Shown: in pieces, positions 20,660 through 28,399 of the stretch | Numbering within the stretch: the first letter of the stretch is position 1 | Layout: every line of letters begins with the position of its first letter | DNA from: Gemmatimonadales bacterium | Lineage (GTDB): Bacteria > Gemmatimonadota > Gemmatimonadetes > Gemmatimonadales > JACORV01 | DNA: 32,633 bases | Assembly (NCBI GenBank): GCA_035502185.1 | Contig: DATJUT010000065.1 | Coordinates: forward strand, 1 to 32,633 | Direction of reading: 5' to 3' | Notes under the pieces: generated by a model | The model's input: the letters and a program-made list of their open reading frames with translations, nothing else | What the model was told of the DNA's origin: nothing | The model's database searches: none | Program-made: the position numbers and the translations under genes

Positions 20660-23581
20660 TCATCCCCCTTCTTTTCTGAGATACGTCACCACCTCGCCGG
20701 CCTCGGCGATGAACTGCCCGAACACCGCCCGCACCTTGTCCGCGTCTCCCGCCTTCGCCGCCGTCTCCATCTCCTTGAGCCGCTCGGCCAGACGGTGGGC
20801 GCCCAGCTGCGCCGCCGACGACTTGAACGAGTGGGCGAGCCGCGCGACCTCGTCGGTCTGCCGGGCTTCCACCGCACGGGCCATCGCCTCGGTGCGCACG
20901 GCCGAGCCGTCGAGGAAGCTCGTGATGATGCCGTTCACCGCCTCGGCCGCGCCCGCCTCGGCCATGTCGCGCCGGAACCCGGCCAGGTCCACCGGCGGCG
21001 GCGAGGTGCGGGCACCCCACCCCTCGGCGGCGGCGAACAGCTCGAAGGCCTTGAACGGCTTGGTGACGTAGGCGTTCATCCCCACCGCCAGGCAGTTCTG
21101 CCGCTCCTCCGAGAGCGCGTGGGCGGTGAGGGCGACGATGGGCAGGTCGGCGCAGGAGGGCATCGCGCGGATCGCGCGCGTCGCGTCGAGGCCGTCCATC
21201 TCCGGCATCTGGATGTCCATCAGCACCACGTCGTAGTGCTGGCGGCTGGCGGCGGCCACCGCCGCCGTGCCCGTGCCCACCACGTCCACCTGGTGGCCGC
21301 GCTTGCGGAGCATGGTCGCGGCCACCTCCTGGTTCACCTGGTTGTCCTCGGCCAGCAGGATGGCGAGGTGCCGCCGCGACTCCGCGATCCGGTGCCGCGT
21401 CACCACCTCGTGGCCGCCCGGGCCGGCCGCGGCCCCGCCCAGGATGCCGGCCACCATGTCCAGCAGGTCGGCCCGCGAGACGGGCTTGGTGAGGTAGCCG
21501 TGGATGCCCAGCTCGCGGCAGCGCTGCGCGTCGCCGCGCTGGCCCGCCGAGGTCAGCATCAGCAGCCGCGTCCCGAGCATCGCGGGCTCCGCGGCGATGC
21601 TCTGCGCCATCTGGAAGCCGTCGCGGCCCGGCATCTGCGCGTCGAGGATGGCGAGCGAGTAGGGCTCCCCGTTCTCGACCGCGCGGCGCATCGCCTCCAG
21701 CCCCTCCTCGGCGCTGCCGGCCTCGTCCACCGTCACCCCGGCGGCGAACAGCAGCCCGCGCACCACCCGCCGGTTGGACTGGTTGTCGTCCACCACCAGC
21801 ATCCGCAGGCCCGACAGCGGCACCGCGCCCGCGGCGGGCATCGGCGCGGGCAGCGCGGCGTCCACCGCCAGCGCGACCTGGAAGGAGAACTCGCTGCCGC
21901 GCCCCACCTCGCTCCGCACCTCCAGCTCGCCGCCCATCATCGCCACCAGCCGCTGCGCGATCGTCAGGCCCAGGCCCGTGCCGCCGTACCGCCGCGTCAT
22001 GGACAGGTCGCCCTGGTTGAACGGCTGGAAGATGCTCTGGCGCTGCCGCTCGGGGATCCCGATGCCGGTGTCCCGCACCGCGAAGCGCACCACGGCCTTG
22101 CCGTCCCGCTCCGCCACCCGGCGCAGCGACACCACCACCTCGCCCTGCTCGGTGAACTTGACCGCGTTGCCGATCAGGTTGGTGAGCACCTGCCGCAGGC
22201 GCGTCGGGTCGCCGCGCACCTGCTCCGGCACCGAGGCGGGGATGTCGGCCAGCAGCTCGATGGAGCGCTCGCGGGCGCGCACCCCCAGCAGGCTCACGGT
22301 CGAGTCCACCAGGCGCGGCAGGTCGAACGGGACCTGCTCGAGCTGCAGGCTCTCGGCCTCGATCTTGGAGAGGTCGAGGATGTCGTTGATCAGCGTCAGC
22401 AGCGTCTCGCCCGAGGACTGGATCAGGGTGAGCGAGCGCCGCTGGTCGGGCGTCAGCTCGGTGTCGAGCAGCAGCTCCGCGAGGCCCATCACCGCGTTCA
22501 TCGGGGTGCGGATCTCGTGGCTCATGTTGGCGAGGAAGGCGCTCCGCATCTGCGCCACCTTCTCCGCCGCCTCCTTGGCCTCCTGGAGCGCCCGGCGCGC
22601 CTCGACCTCGTCGGAGATGTCCTCGTACAGCACGAACAGCCCGGACTCCCCGACGCCCTCGACCCGGGCGGCGGAGGCGCGCACCGGCACCAGCGCGCCG
22701 TCCTTGCGACGGCGCTGGACCTCGATCACCACCGTCTCGCCGCCGCGTACCGTCTCGTCCAGCTCGCGGGCGTGGTTCAGCTCCGCCGCCGGGACGATCA
22801 GGTCGTTCAGCGGCTGGCCGCGGATCTCGCCGAGCCCGAAGCCGAACAGCCTCTGGAACCGCGGGTTCGCGTCGCGGACCCTTCCCTCCACGTCCACCAC
22901 CACCGTCGCGACCGGCGCGCTGGCGAACAGCGCGTCGAGCCGGGCGCGCTCCCGCGCCGCGCGCTCCTCGCTGGCCGCCAGCTCGGCGTTGGTCAGGGCC
23001 TGCTGCACCAGCCCCGTGTAGCCGCGCTGCTGGATGATGGACATCACCAGGCTGAACACCGCGATCAGCAGCAGGGCCACGAGGTGCCGCTCGGTCCCGG
23101 CCCCGGCGAGCAGCAGGCCGACGCCGAGCGGCAGCACGACCGCGGCGAGGAAGTAGCGGAACGCGCGCCGGTCGGCGGCGAGCGTGGTGGTGGACCCGGC
23201 CACCAGGCCGGTGAGGATCATCATCACCAGGGCCAGGTCGCCGAACGGCAGCCACCGCGCGAACAGGCCCGCGCCCACGCCCCACGCGGCCCCGAGCGAC
23301 GTCATCACCGCCACGGTGCGGCGGCGCTCCCGCCGCGTGTACTCGCGCGTGATCAGCCGGTGGCGCAGCACGAGCCGGACCACGCACAGCACGGCGACGA
23401 CCGCGCCCCATGCGACCAGCGGGATGGTGGGGACGGTGCTGTAGCACAGGGCCAGCACCACGCCCATCAGGACCAGGTGGGAGATCTCGGCGGTGGCCCC
23501 TTCGCGAATGATGCGCTCCCGGGTCTCCCGGATCAGCGCATCCTTCACCTGTTCGTGCATCGCGGAGGAAACCGCAGGCAT
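20660..23581 (-). CDS. Hybrid sensor histidine kinase (membrane, PAS, HisKA, HATPase, two REC, HPt)
   Basis: Inner-membrane signalling protein of 973 residues that carries a full phosphorelay in one chain. Seen: an N-terminal region with six hydrophobic segments (about residues 33-190), a PAS domain (about 220-335), a HisKA domain with the phosphorylated histidine H355 in SHEIRTPMN, an HATPase domain (about 450-570, LTNLIGNAVKF, DTGIGIP, GGTGLGLTI), REC1 with D647 (LAILDAQMPG), REC2 with D789 (VVLMDIQMPEMDG) and a C-terminal HPt domain with H917 (LAHSFKSSAAQLG). Phosphate would pass histidine to aspartate to histidine, then to an external response regulator not found in the window. No DNA-binding output is attached. 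The input signal is unknown. Confidence 0.94.
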   Translation of the reverse strand: MPAVSSAMHEQVKDALIRETRERIIREGATAEISHLVLMGVVLALCYSTVPTIPLVAWGAVVAVLCVVRLVLRHRLITREYTRRERRRTVAVMTSLGAAWGVGAGLFARWLPFGDLALVMMILTGLVAGSTTTLAADRRAFRYFLAAVVLPLGVGLLLAGAGTERHLVALLLIAVFSLVMSIIQQRGYTGLVQQALTNAELAASEERAARERARLDALFASAPVATVVVDVEGRVRDANPRFQRLFGFGLGEIRGQPLNDLIVPAAELNHARELDETVRGGETVVIEVQRRRKDGALVPVRASAARVEGVGESGLFVLYEDISDEVEARRALQEAKEAAEKVAQMRSAFLANMSHEIRTPMNAVMGLAELLLDTELTPDQRRSLTLIQSSGETLLTLINDILDLSKIEAESLQLEQVPFDLPRLVDSTVSLLGVRARERSIELLADIPASVPEQVRGDPTRLRQVLTNLIGNAVKFTEQGEVVVSLRRVAERDGKAVVRFAVRDTGIGIPERQRQSIFQPFNQGDLSMTRRYGGTGLGLTIAQRLVAMMGGELEVRSEVGRGSEFSFQVALAVDAALPAPMPAAGAVPLSGLRMLVVDDNQSNRRVVRGLLFAAGVTVDEAGSAEEGLEAMRRAVENGEPYSLAILDAQMPGRDGFQMAQSIAAEPAMLGTRLLMLTSAGQRGDAQRCRELGIHGYLTKPVSRADLLDMVAGILGGAAAGPGGHEVVTRHRIAESRRHLAILLAEDNQVNQEVAATMLRKRGHQVDVVGTGTAAVAAASRQHYDVVLMDIQMPEMDGLDATRAIRAMPSCADLPIVALTAHALSEERQNCLAVGMNAYVTKPFKAFELFAAAEGWGARTSPPPVDLAGFRRDMAEAGAAEAVNGIITSFLDGSAVRTEAMARAVEARQTDEVARLAHSFKSSAAQLGAHRLAERLKEMETAAKAGDADKVRAVFGQFIAEAGEVVTYLRKEGG

Positions 23582-23630
23582 GCGCTAACTTAATGTCGGA
23601 AACGAGACAAGGAAGAGCGAACCCGCGGGG

Positions 23631-23684
23631 ATTGGGGGTTGGGGGGCCCCAAACCCCAACCCCCAATACCCAACCCCCGTCTTT
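23631..23684. repeat. G-rich inverted repeat immediately after a stop codon
   Basis: On the minus strand the TAG of the radical-SAM-like gene is followed by AAAGACGGGGGTTGGG. ATTGGGGGTTGGGG (23631-23644) pairs perfectly with CCCCAACCCCCAAT (23654-23667). It lies in the 103-base gap before the hybrid histidine kinase. Copies of this type are at 16219, 20629 and 28321-28399. Confidence 0.75.
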
Positions 23685-24905
23685 CTACCCCAGCTCCGTC
23701 CTCGCCGCCGCCCGGCGGGGCACCGGCACCAGCGGGCCGCCGAACCGGCGGTGCTCGTCCAGCCGGCAGGACGGGATCAGCCCGCCCTGCCAGGCCATCA
23801 TGTCGGGGCAGCCGCCGCACAGGTTGGCCTTGCCGTCCAGCATCTCGTAGGGCTGCTGCAGCGAGATGGACTGGATCCAGATGCCCTGCAGCGCGCGCCG
23901 CGGGTTCTTGAGCACCGCGCGCGCGAACCGCTTCAGGGCCCGGCGCACCACCGGGTCCACGGCCGCCAGCAGGAACACCTTCCGGCCGACCCTCGCGCGC
24001 CGGGGGAAGTCCACCCAGCGGCCGGCCCAGAAGTGGTGGGCGACCTGGAGCGCCTCGACCGCCCGCGGCCCCAGGTAGCCGTACGCCCTGGTGGGAGAGC
24101 CGACGTGGTGGGCCACGAGGAACTTCGTCGTCTGGGGCGCGGCCGTGCCGGGCAGGTAGGCCGAGGCCCGGAAGCCGCGGTCGTGGTCGCGCAGCTCCTC
24201 GTACATCTGCTCCGTGGTGACGGCGAGCCGGTCCGGCTCGGCCGTGCCGCGCGCGAGCGCGCTCGCGTCCACCGTGCGGCCGTCCACCTGGTACTCCCAG
24301 TCGTCGCTCAGGGGAATCGCGCGGAAGGCCACCAGCGCGACGTGCTGGACCTTGTGGAGGTTCGCGCGGCACCACTCGAGCACGTGCGGCAGGTAGGGCA
24401 GGGTGGAGCGGTACACCGTGATCGTGAAGCCGCACTGCATCCCGCCGGCCTCCCACACCAGGTCGGCGAAGTGCTGGCGCAGCTCGTTCATCTCCGCCTC
24501 GTTCTTCCCGCCCCAGCCCGGGCGCTCCATCGCGCTGTCCACGTGGAACTGGAACCGCGCCAGGCCGGCCGTGCGGAAGTCGCGCGCCAGGTCGGGCGTG
24601 AGGCGCTCGCCGTCCGTCAGCAGCAGCGGCTTCAGGCCCTGGCGGGCGATGAACTCCACCACCTCGAGGATGCGCGGGTGGAGCAGGGGCTCGCCGCCGG
24701 CGATGGCGATGCGGTCGCAGTTGGTGAGCCGCCGCACGGCCAGGACGTCGGCCTCGACCTGCGCCAGCGGCGCGTGGCCGTTGGCCTTCTCGCGGGAGGC
24801 GCCGGGGCCGGTGAAGTCGCCGGCGTCGGTGACCTGGACCCAACCGCCGGGGTTGTCGGTCGGCGTCCAGGGAAGCTGGTACATCCTGCTGCGGTCGATG
24901 GCCAT
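23685..24905 (-). CDS. Radical-SAM-family protein lacking all three cluster cysteines
   Basis: Protein of 406 residues that by fold belongs to the radical SAM superfamily. Seen: NPGGWVQVTDAGDFTGPGAS at residues 18-37, where the canonical CxxxCxxC that holds the 4Fe-4S cluster should lie; here the three positions are G29, G33 and A36, so no cysteine remains. Codons at those places are GGC, GGC and GCC. The rest is well kept: IAIAGGEPLLHPRILEVVEF (about 66-85), the FHVDSAMERPGWGGKNEAEM stretch, and a C-terminal cysteine group C363, C366, C380 (NLCGGCPD, PSCRLDE). So the usual AdoMet-cleavage chemistry is not expected; a scaffold or another metal function remains possible. Substrate is unknown. 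A purine-rich GAGGG lies before the ATG at 24905. The next gene downstream is the hybrid kinase, separated by a G-rich repeat. Confidence 0.85.
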   Translation of the reverse strand: MAIDRSRMYQLPWTPTDNPGGWVQVTDAGDFTGPGASREKANGHAPLAQVEADVLAVRRLTNCDRIAIAGGEPLLHPRILEVVEFIARQGLKPLLLTDGERLTPDLARDFRTAGLARFQFHVDSAMERPGWGGKNEAEMNELRQHFADLVWEAGGMQCGFTITVYRSTLPYLPHVLEWCRANLHKVQHVALVAFRAIPLSDDWEYQVDGRTVDASALARGTAEPDRLAVTTEQMYEELRDHDRGFRASAYLPGTAAPQTTKFLVAHHVGSPTRAYGYLGPRAVEALQVAHHFWAGRWVDFPRRARVGRKVFLLAAVDPVVRRALKRFARAVLKNPRRALQGIWIQSISLQQPYEMLDGKANLCGGCPDMMAWQGGLIPSCRLDEHRRFGGPLVPVPRRAAARTELG

Positions 24906-24985
24906 GAGCGCCCTCGCGCCTCCCCGGGCTGCGCGGCGCGCGCCGATGCGCCGCGGCAGCCGTCGCGAGACATCCTAGGGCCGGG

Positions 24986-25018
24986 GCGTCACGCGGGCGT
25001 CACGCGGGCGCCGCGCGG
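24986..25018. repeat. Tandem 11-bp repeat in a divergent promoter region
   Basis: GCGTCACGCGG occurs twice in a row (24986-24996, 24997-25007), followed by the related GCGCCGCGCGG. The 11-bp period is one DNA turn and could be a set of regulator sites. It lies in the 282-base gap between the divergent radical-SAM-like gene and the 25188 gene, in which no gene is seen. Confidence 0.5.
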
Positions 25019-25187
25019 AGATCGCGGCGGCGACGACAGAAAGGCGCAAGGTCAACTCCCCTATGGACCTACGGGCTTCCGCGTGATCTGGGCCCGCGAC
25101 GAAATGGCACGGTTTGCATATGTTAGTGGTCCCCCCGGAACCGAAGGCACCGCCCGCGCGGGCGGCTGCCGCAAGGAGATCGTCCGA

Positions 25188-25592
25188 GTGGCTGAGAGTC
25201 GCGAACGCATCGAGTTCTGGCGGGAAGAGGTCCTGCGGCGCGCCGAGCAGGGGTTGCAGGGCCGTCTCGTCGCTCTGTTCGAGGCCACCAAGGACTCCGT
25301 GGTGCCGGTGGCCATCGGCTCCAACCGCAAGCTGCCGCCCACGGCGTCGGCCGAGATCAACAGCGCGGTCCGCAGCTGGAGCGTGCCGGCGCAGGTCGGC
25401 AGCCGGTGGCTGGCCGCGCGGCTCGACATGGGCCGCTGGTGCATCGCCCCGGTGCGCGCCGACCTGCCGGAGCCGCCGCCCGGAGGCGTCGAGCGCCGGC
25501 GCAAGGAGCGGATGACGCTCGAGCTGGCCGGCATCTGTCTCGGCCTGATCGAGACCCGCTTCGCCGACGCGGCGGCGCGGGCCCGCGCCTAG
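25188..25592 (+). CDS. Orphan protein of unknown function
   Basis: Protein of 134 residues, cytoplasmic, no family recognised. Seen: a charged amphipathic N-terminal helix (ESRERIEFWREEVLRRAEQG), a small central segment (SVVPVAIGSNRKLPPTASAE), a Trp/Leu-rich stretch (WSVPAQVGSRWLAARLDMGR) and a C-terminal helix with ERRRKERMTLELAGICLG. No signal peptide or membrane helix. The GTG at 25188 has a good Shine-Dalgarno AAGGAG at 25173-25178, nine bases upstream. It is followed after 40 bases by a methyltransferase gene, so the two may form an operon. Confidence 0.7.
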   Translation: MAESRERIEFWREEVLRRAEQGLQGRLVALFEATKDSVVPVAIGSNRKLPPTASAEINSAVRSWSVPAQVGSRWLAARLDMGRWCIAPVRADLPEPPPGGVERRRKERMTLELAGICLGLIETRFADAAARARA

Positions 25593-25606
25593 CGCCTCCG
25601 GCCGTC

Positions 25607-25631
25607 GCGGGCGGCCCCCGGCCCCGCCCGC
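25607..25631 (+). other. Hairpin immediately upstream of the methyltransferase start
   Basis: GCGGGCGG (25607-25614) and CCGCCCGC (25624-25631) form a perfect 8-bp stem with a 9-base loop, ending one base before the GTG at 25633. It would occlude the start region in mRNA. No Shine-Dalgarno is visible, so initiation may depend on coupling or on unfolding (inference). Confidence 0.45.
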
Positions 25632-25632
25632 C

Positions 25633-26397
25633 GTGCCGCCCCCCGGCCGCGGTTCCGACGGTTTCCGCAACGTCTACGAGGACGTCCGCTACGCGGACGC
25701 CTACGCGGACCTCGCGTTCCCCGGCACCTACCATCTCGCCTTCCGGGACCTGCCGGGCGTCTTCGCGCGCCACGCGCCGGGCCGCCGCGCGCTGGACTTC
25801 GGCTGCGGCGCGGGCCGCTCGACCCGGTTCCTCGAGCGGTGCGGTTTCGAGGCGGTGGGCGTGGACATCTCCCGCGACATGGTGGCCAAGGCGCGCGAGG
25901 CCGATCCCGCCGGCGACTACCGCGTCATCGCGGACGGCGACTTCGGCCGGCTGGCTCCGGGCTCCTTCGACCTGGCGCTGAGCGCCTTCACCTTCGACAA
26001 CGTGCCCACGGCCGCGCGGAAGGTCCGCATCCTGTCCGGCCTGCGCGCGCTCCTCGTTCCGGGCGGCTGCCTGGTGAACCTCGTGTCCTCGCCCGAGATC
26101 TACGTCAACGAGTGGGCGTCGTTCTCGACCCGCGCGTTCCCCGAGAACCGTCGCGCGCGATCGGGAGACGTGGTGCGCATCGTCAACCTGGCCATCGCCG
26201 ACCGCACGCCGGTCGAGGACGTGCTGTGGACCGACGACGCGTGGGGCGAGGTGTACGCGGCGGCCGGCCTCGAGCCGGCGGAGACCCTGCGGCCGCTGGC
26301 GACCCCCGCCGATCCGGGGGAATGGGTGAGCGAGATCACCATTCCGCCCTGGGTGATCACCGTGCTCCGCCCCGCGAAAGGCCGCTCCACGGCTTAG
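25633..26397 (+). CDS. SAM-dependent class I methyltransferase
   Basis: Cytoplasmic methyltransferase of 254 residues. Seen: the glycine-rich motif I LDFGCGAGRSTRFL (about 55-68), an acidic end of motif II in VDISRDMV (about 77-84), the post-motif region SFDLALSAFTFDN (about 113-125), and ALLVPGGCLVNLVSS (about 139-153) as the motif III beta-strand region. This is the usual seven-strand Rossmann core; the C-terminal 90 residues probably form the substrate cap. The substrate is not evident; similarity to small-molecule and ubiquinone-type enzymes is only general. It follows the 25188 gene by 40 bases. Confidence 0.87.
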   Translation: MPPPGRGSDGFRNVYEDVRYADAYADLAFPGTYHLAFRDLPGVFARHAPGRRALDFGCGAGRSTRFLERCGFEAVGVDISRDMVAKAREADPAGDYRVIADGDFGRLAPGSFDLALSAFTFDNVPTAARKVRILSGLRALLVPGGCLVNLVSSPEIYVNEWASFSTRAFPENRRARSGDVVRIVNLAIADRTPVEDVLWTDDAWGEVYAAAGLEPAETLRPLATPADPGEWVSEITIPPWVITVLRPAKGRSTA

Positions 26398-26450
26398 GTT
26401 CCGGGGCCGACCGGCCCGGGCGCGGCGCCGCGCGGCCGCATCGGCGGGTG

Positions 26451-26479
26451 TTGCTATCGGCATTGCTCGTTCGCAGATT
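26451..26479 (+). promoter_or_regulatory. Promoter TTGCTA-N17-CAGATT, leaderless start
   Basis: A -35 TTGCTA (26451-26456) and a -10 CAGATT (26474-26479) with a 17-base spacer, and then 6 bases to the GTG at 26486. The geometry is the same as at 9369 and 13130. No Shine-Dalgarno is seen, which agrees with a leaderless mRNA. Confidence 0.5.
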
Positions 26480-26485
26480 CACCAA

Positions 26486-28291
26486 GTGCCGGAAACGAGC
26501 CCCCAGAGCATCGGCAAGTACCAGATCACGGACCTCCTTGGCCAGGGCGCCATGGGGGTGGTTTACCGTGCGCTGGATCCGCTGCTCAACCGGTACGTCG
26601 CGGTCAAGGTGATGAGCCAGGGGATCGCCACCGACCCGGAGCTGCGGGACCGGTTCCTGAGGGAGGCGCGCGCCGCCGGCAGCCTGCAGCACCCCAACAT
26701 CATCACCATCTTCGACTTCGGCGAGACCGGCGGGTCGCTCTACATCGCGATGGAGTACATCGAGGGGTCCGACCTCTCGCAGATCATGGAGCGGCAGGAC
26801 CCGCTGCCCCTCACCGGCAAGATCGACATCATCGTGGACGCCCTGCACGCGCTCGACTACGCGCACAGCCGGGGCGTGGTGCACCGCGACGTGAAGCCGG
26901 CGAACATCCGCGTGTCCACCGACGGGCACGCCAAGCTGATGGACTTCGGGATCGCGAGGCTCGAGAAGTCGAACCTCACCAAGTCCGGCATGATGATGGG
27001 CACGCCGAGCTACATGGCGCCGGAGCAGATCACGGGCGGGAACATCACCCCGGCGACCGACGTGTTCGCGATCGGCGCGGTGCTGTACGAGTTCCTGTCG
27101 AACCGGGCCACCTTCCAGGGCGACACGCTGCACGCGGTGCTGTACCGGGTGGTGAGCGAGCAGCCGCCGCCGCTCAGGGAGGTGGCGGCGTCGCTGCCGA
27201 TCTCGCTCCAGCCCATCGTGGACAAGGCGCTGGCGAAGGATCCCCGGCATCGCTACGCCACGGCGGGCGCGATGGCGCAGGACCTCGAGGCGGTGCGGGC
27301 GGCCCTGAGCGGCGGCGCCACCGTACGGGTGGCGGCGCGGTCCACGCCGCTGCGGACCACGATCCGGGCGGACGTGCTGGGGATGCGGAAGCGGCGGCGG
27401 TTCGCCCGGCTCGGCGTGGCCGCGGGAGTGGTGGTGGCGGCTGCGGCGGGGGTGCTCTGGTTCGGAGGCTTCCTCAAGCCGGCGGCCAAGCCGCCGGCGT
27501 CGCCCGTCGCGGGTGCCGCATCGAGCCAGCAGGCCCCGGTGCGGACCGCTCCGGAGTCCGTGACGGCGCCGGCGAAGGGCAGGCCGGACTCGATGGCGGC
27601 GGAGGCGATGACGGCTCCGGGCACGCCGCCGGCGGCCCAGCCCGCGCCGCACGAGTCGCCGGCGCGGCAGCAGGACGCGCCGCGGGCGCCGCGCCTGGGC
27701 GGCGCGCGCACGGCGCTCGAGAACGTGAGGCATCCGCGGCCGGCAGCCGCGCCCGCCGGCTCGACCAGCGCCCAGCCACCGGCGCCGTCGGGTGCGGCGG
27801 CGCAGGGCCAGGCCGCGGCGCCCCAGCAGGCCGCGCCGGGTGGGGCCCCGGCGGCGCCCGCGGTCGAGCCCGCGTCGCGGCCCACTCCCAGCGCCGCGGT
27901 GCCGGCGCAGGTGCCGGCCGCTCCGCCGAGCGCGCCCGCGGAGTCGCCGGCGGCCGAGGCACCGGCCGATCCGCGGCCCCAGATCGAGGAGCTGGTCGCG
28001 GCCTACGCGCGCGCCATCGAGAGTAAGAGCACCGCCGAGATGCGCCGGGTGTACCCCGGCCTGCGCGGCGATCAGCAGGAAGGCTGGAGCACGCTGTTCT
28101 CGCACGCGAAGGGTGCCGTCAGGGCCGAGCTGGCGCTCGCCGCGGTGGACGTCACCGGCACGACGGCTACGGTGGACGTGACCGGGCACCTGCAGTACGA
28201 CGTGGGAGGCGGCACGCAGCGGCCGTCATACAGCTTCCACGCCACCGCCGCCCTGGAGGGCGGCGCCTGGCGGTTCAAGGTGATTCCGTAG
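26486..28291 (+). CDS. Transmembrane Ser/Thr protein kinase with C-terminal NTF2-like domain
   Basis: Membrane signalling kinase of 601 residues. Seen: a cytoplasmic kinase domain (about residues 10-270) with LLGQGAMGVVYRALD, VAVKVM, HRDVKPAN (about 133), DFGIAR (about 153) and APEQI; a membrane helix (about 308-330, LGVAAGVVVAAAAGVLWFGG); a long Ala/Pro-rich linker (about 331-495), and a C-terminal domain (about 497-601, PQIEELVAAYARAIESK, RRVYPGLRGDQQEGW, YSFHATAALEGGAWRFKVIP) that looks NTF2/SnoaL-like and would lie outside the cytoplasm. The layout suggests a sensor whose external small domain reports to the internal kinase (inference). The GTG start is supported by a -10 six bases upstream. 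Confidence 0.9.
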   Translation: MPETSPQSIGKYQITDLLGQGAMGVVYRALDPLLNRYVAVKVMSQGIATDPELRDRFLREARAAGSLQHPNIITIFDFGETGGSLYIAMEYIEGSDLSQIMERQDPLPLTGKIDIIVDALHALDYAHSRGVVHRDVKPANIRVSTDGHAKLMDFGIARLEKSNLTKSGMMMGTPSYMAPEQITGGNITPATDVFAIGAVLYEFLSNRATFQGDTLHAVLYRVVSEQPPPLREVAASLPISLQPIVDKALAKDPRHRYATAGAMAQDLEAVRAALSGGATVRVAARSTPLRTTIRADVLGMRKRRRFARLGVAAGVVVAAAAGVLWFGGFLKPAAKPPASPVAGAASSQQAPVRTAPESVTAPAKGRPDSMAAEAMTAPGTPPAAQPAPHESPARQQDAPRAPRLGGARTALENVRHPRPAAAPAGSTSAQPPAPSGAAAQGQAAAPQQAAPGGAPAAPAVEPASRPTPSAAVPAQVPAAPPSAPAESPAAEAPADPRPQIEELVAAYARAIESKSTAEMRRVYPGLRGDQQEGWSTLFSHAKGAVRAELALAAVDVTGTTATVDVTGHLQYDVGGGTQRPSYSFHATAALEGGAWRFKVIP

Positions 28292-28320
28292 GCGGCGGCC
28301 CCACACCCCCTCACCGGCCC

Positions 28321-28399
28321 GGGTTTGGGGTTGGGGGGTTGGGGTTTCGGAGCCGCCTACTGACCAACCCCTAACCCCCAATCCCCAACCCCCTGTCTT
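28321..28399. repeat. G-rich inverted repeat between convergent genes, abutting a stop codon
   Basis: The left arm 28321-28347 (GGGTTTGGGGTTGGGGGG...) and the right arm 28364-28395 (...ACCCCTAACCCCCAATCCCC...) are imperfect inverted copies of 7-base GGGGTTG units. On the minus strand the right arm begins directly after the TGA at 28400-28402 with AAGACAGGGGGTTGGGG. It lies between two genes that end facing each other, so it is probably a two-way transcript end. Confidence 0.75.

Noticed and set aside
25105-25118. Sigma54-like promoter TGGCAC...TTTGCA
   Set aside because: The GG and GC elements are separated by 8 bases; sigma54 sites need GG-N10-GC, so the spacing is wrong.
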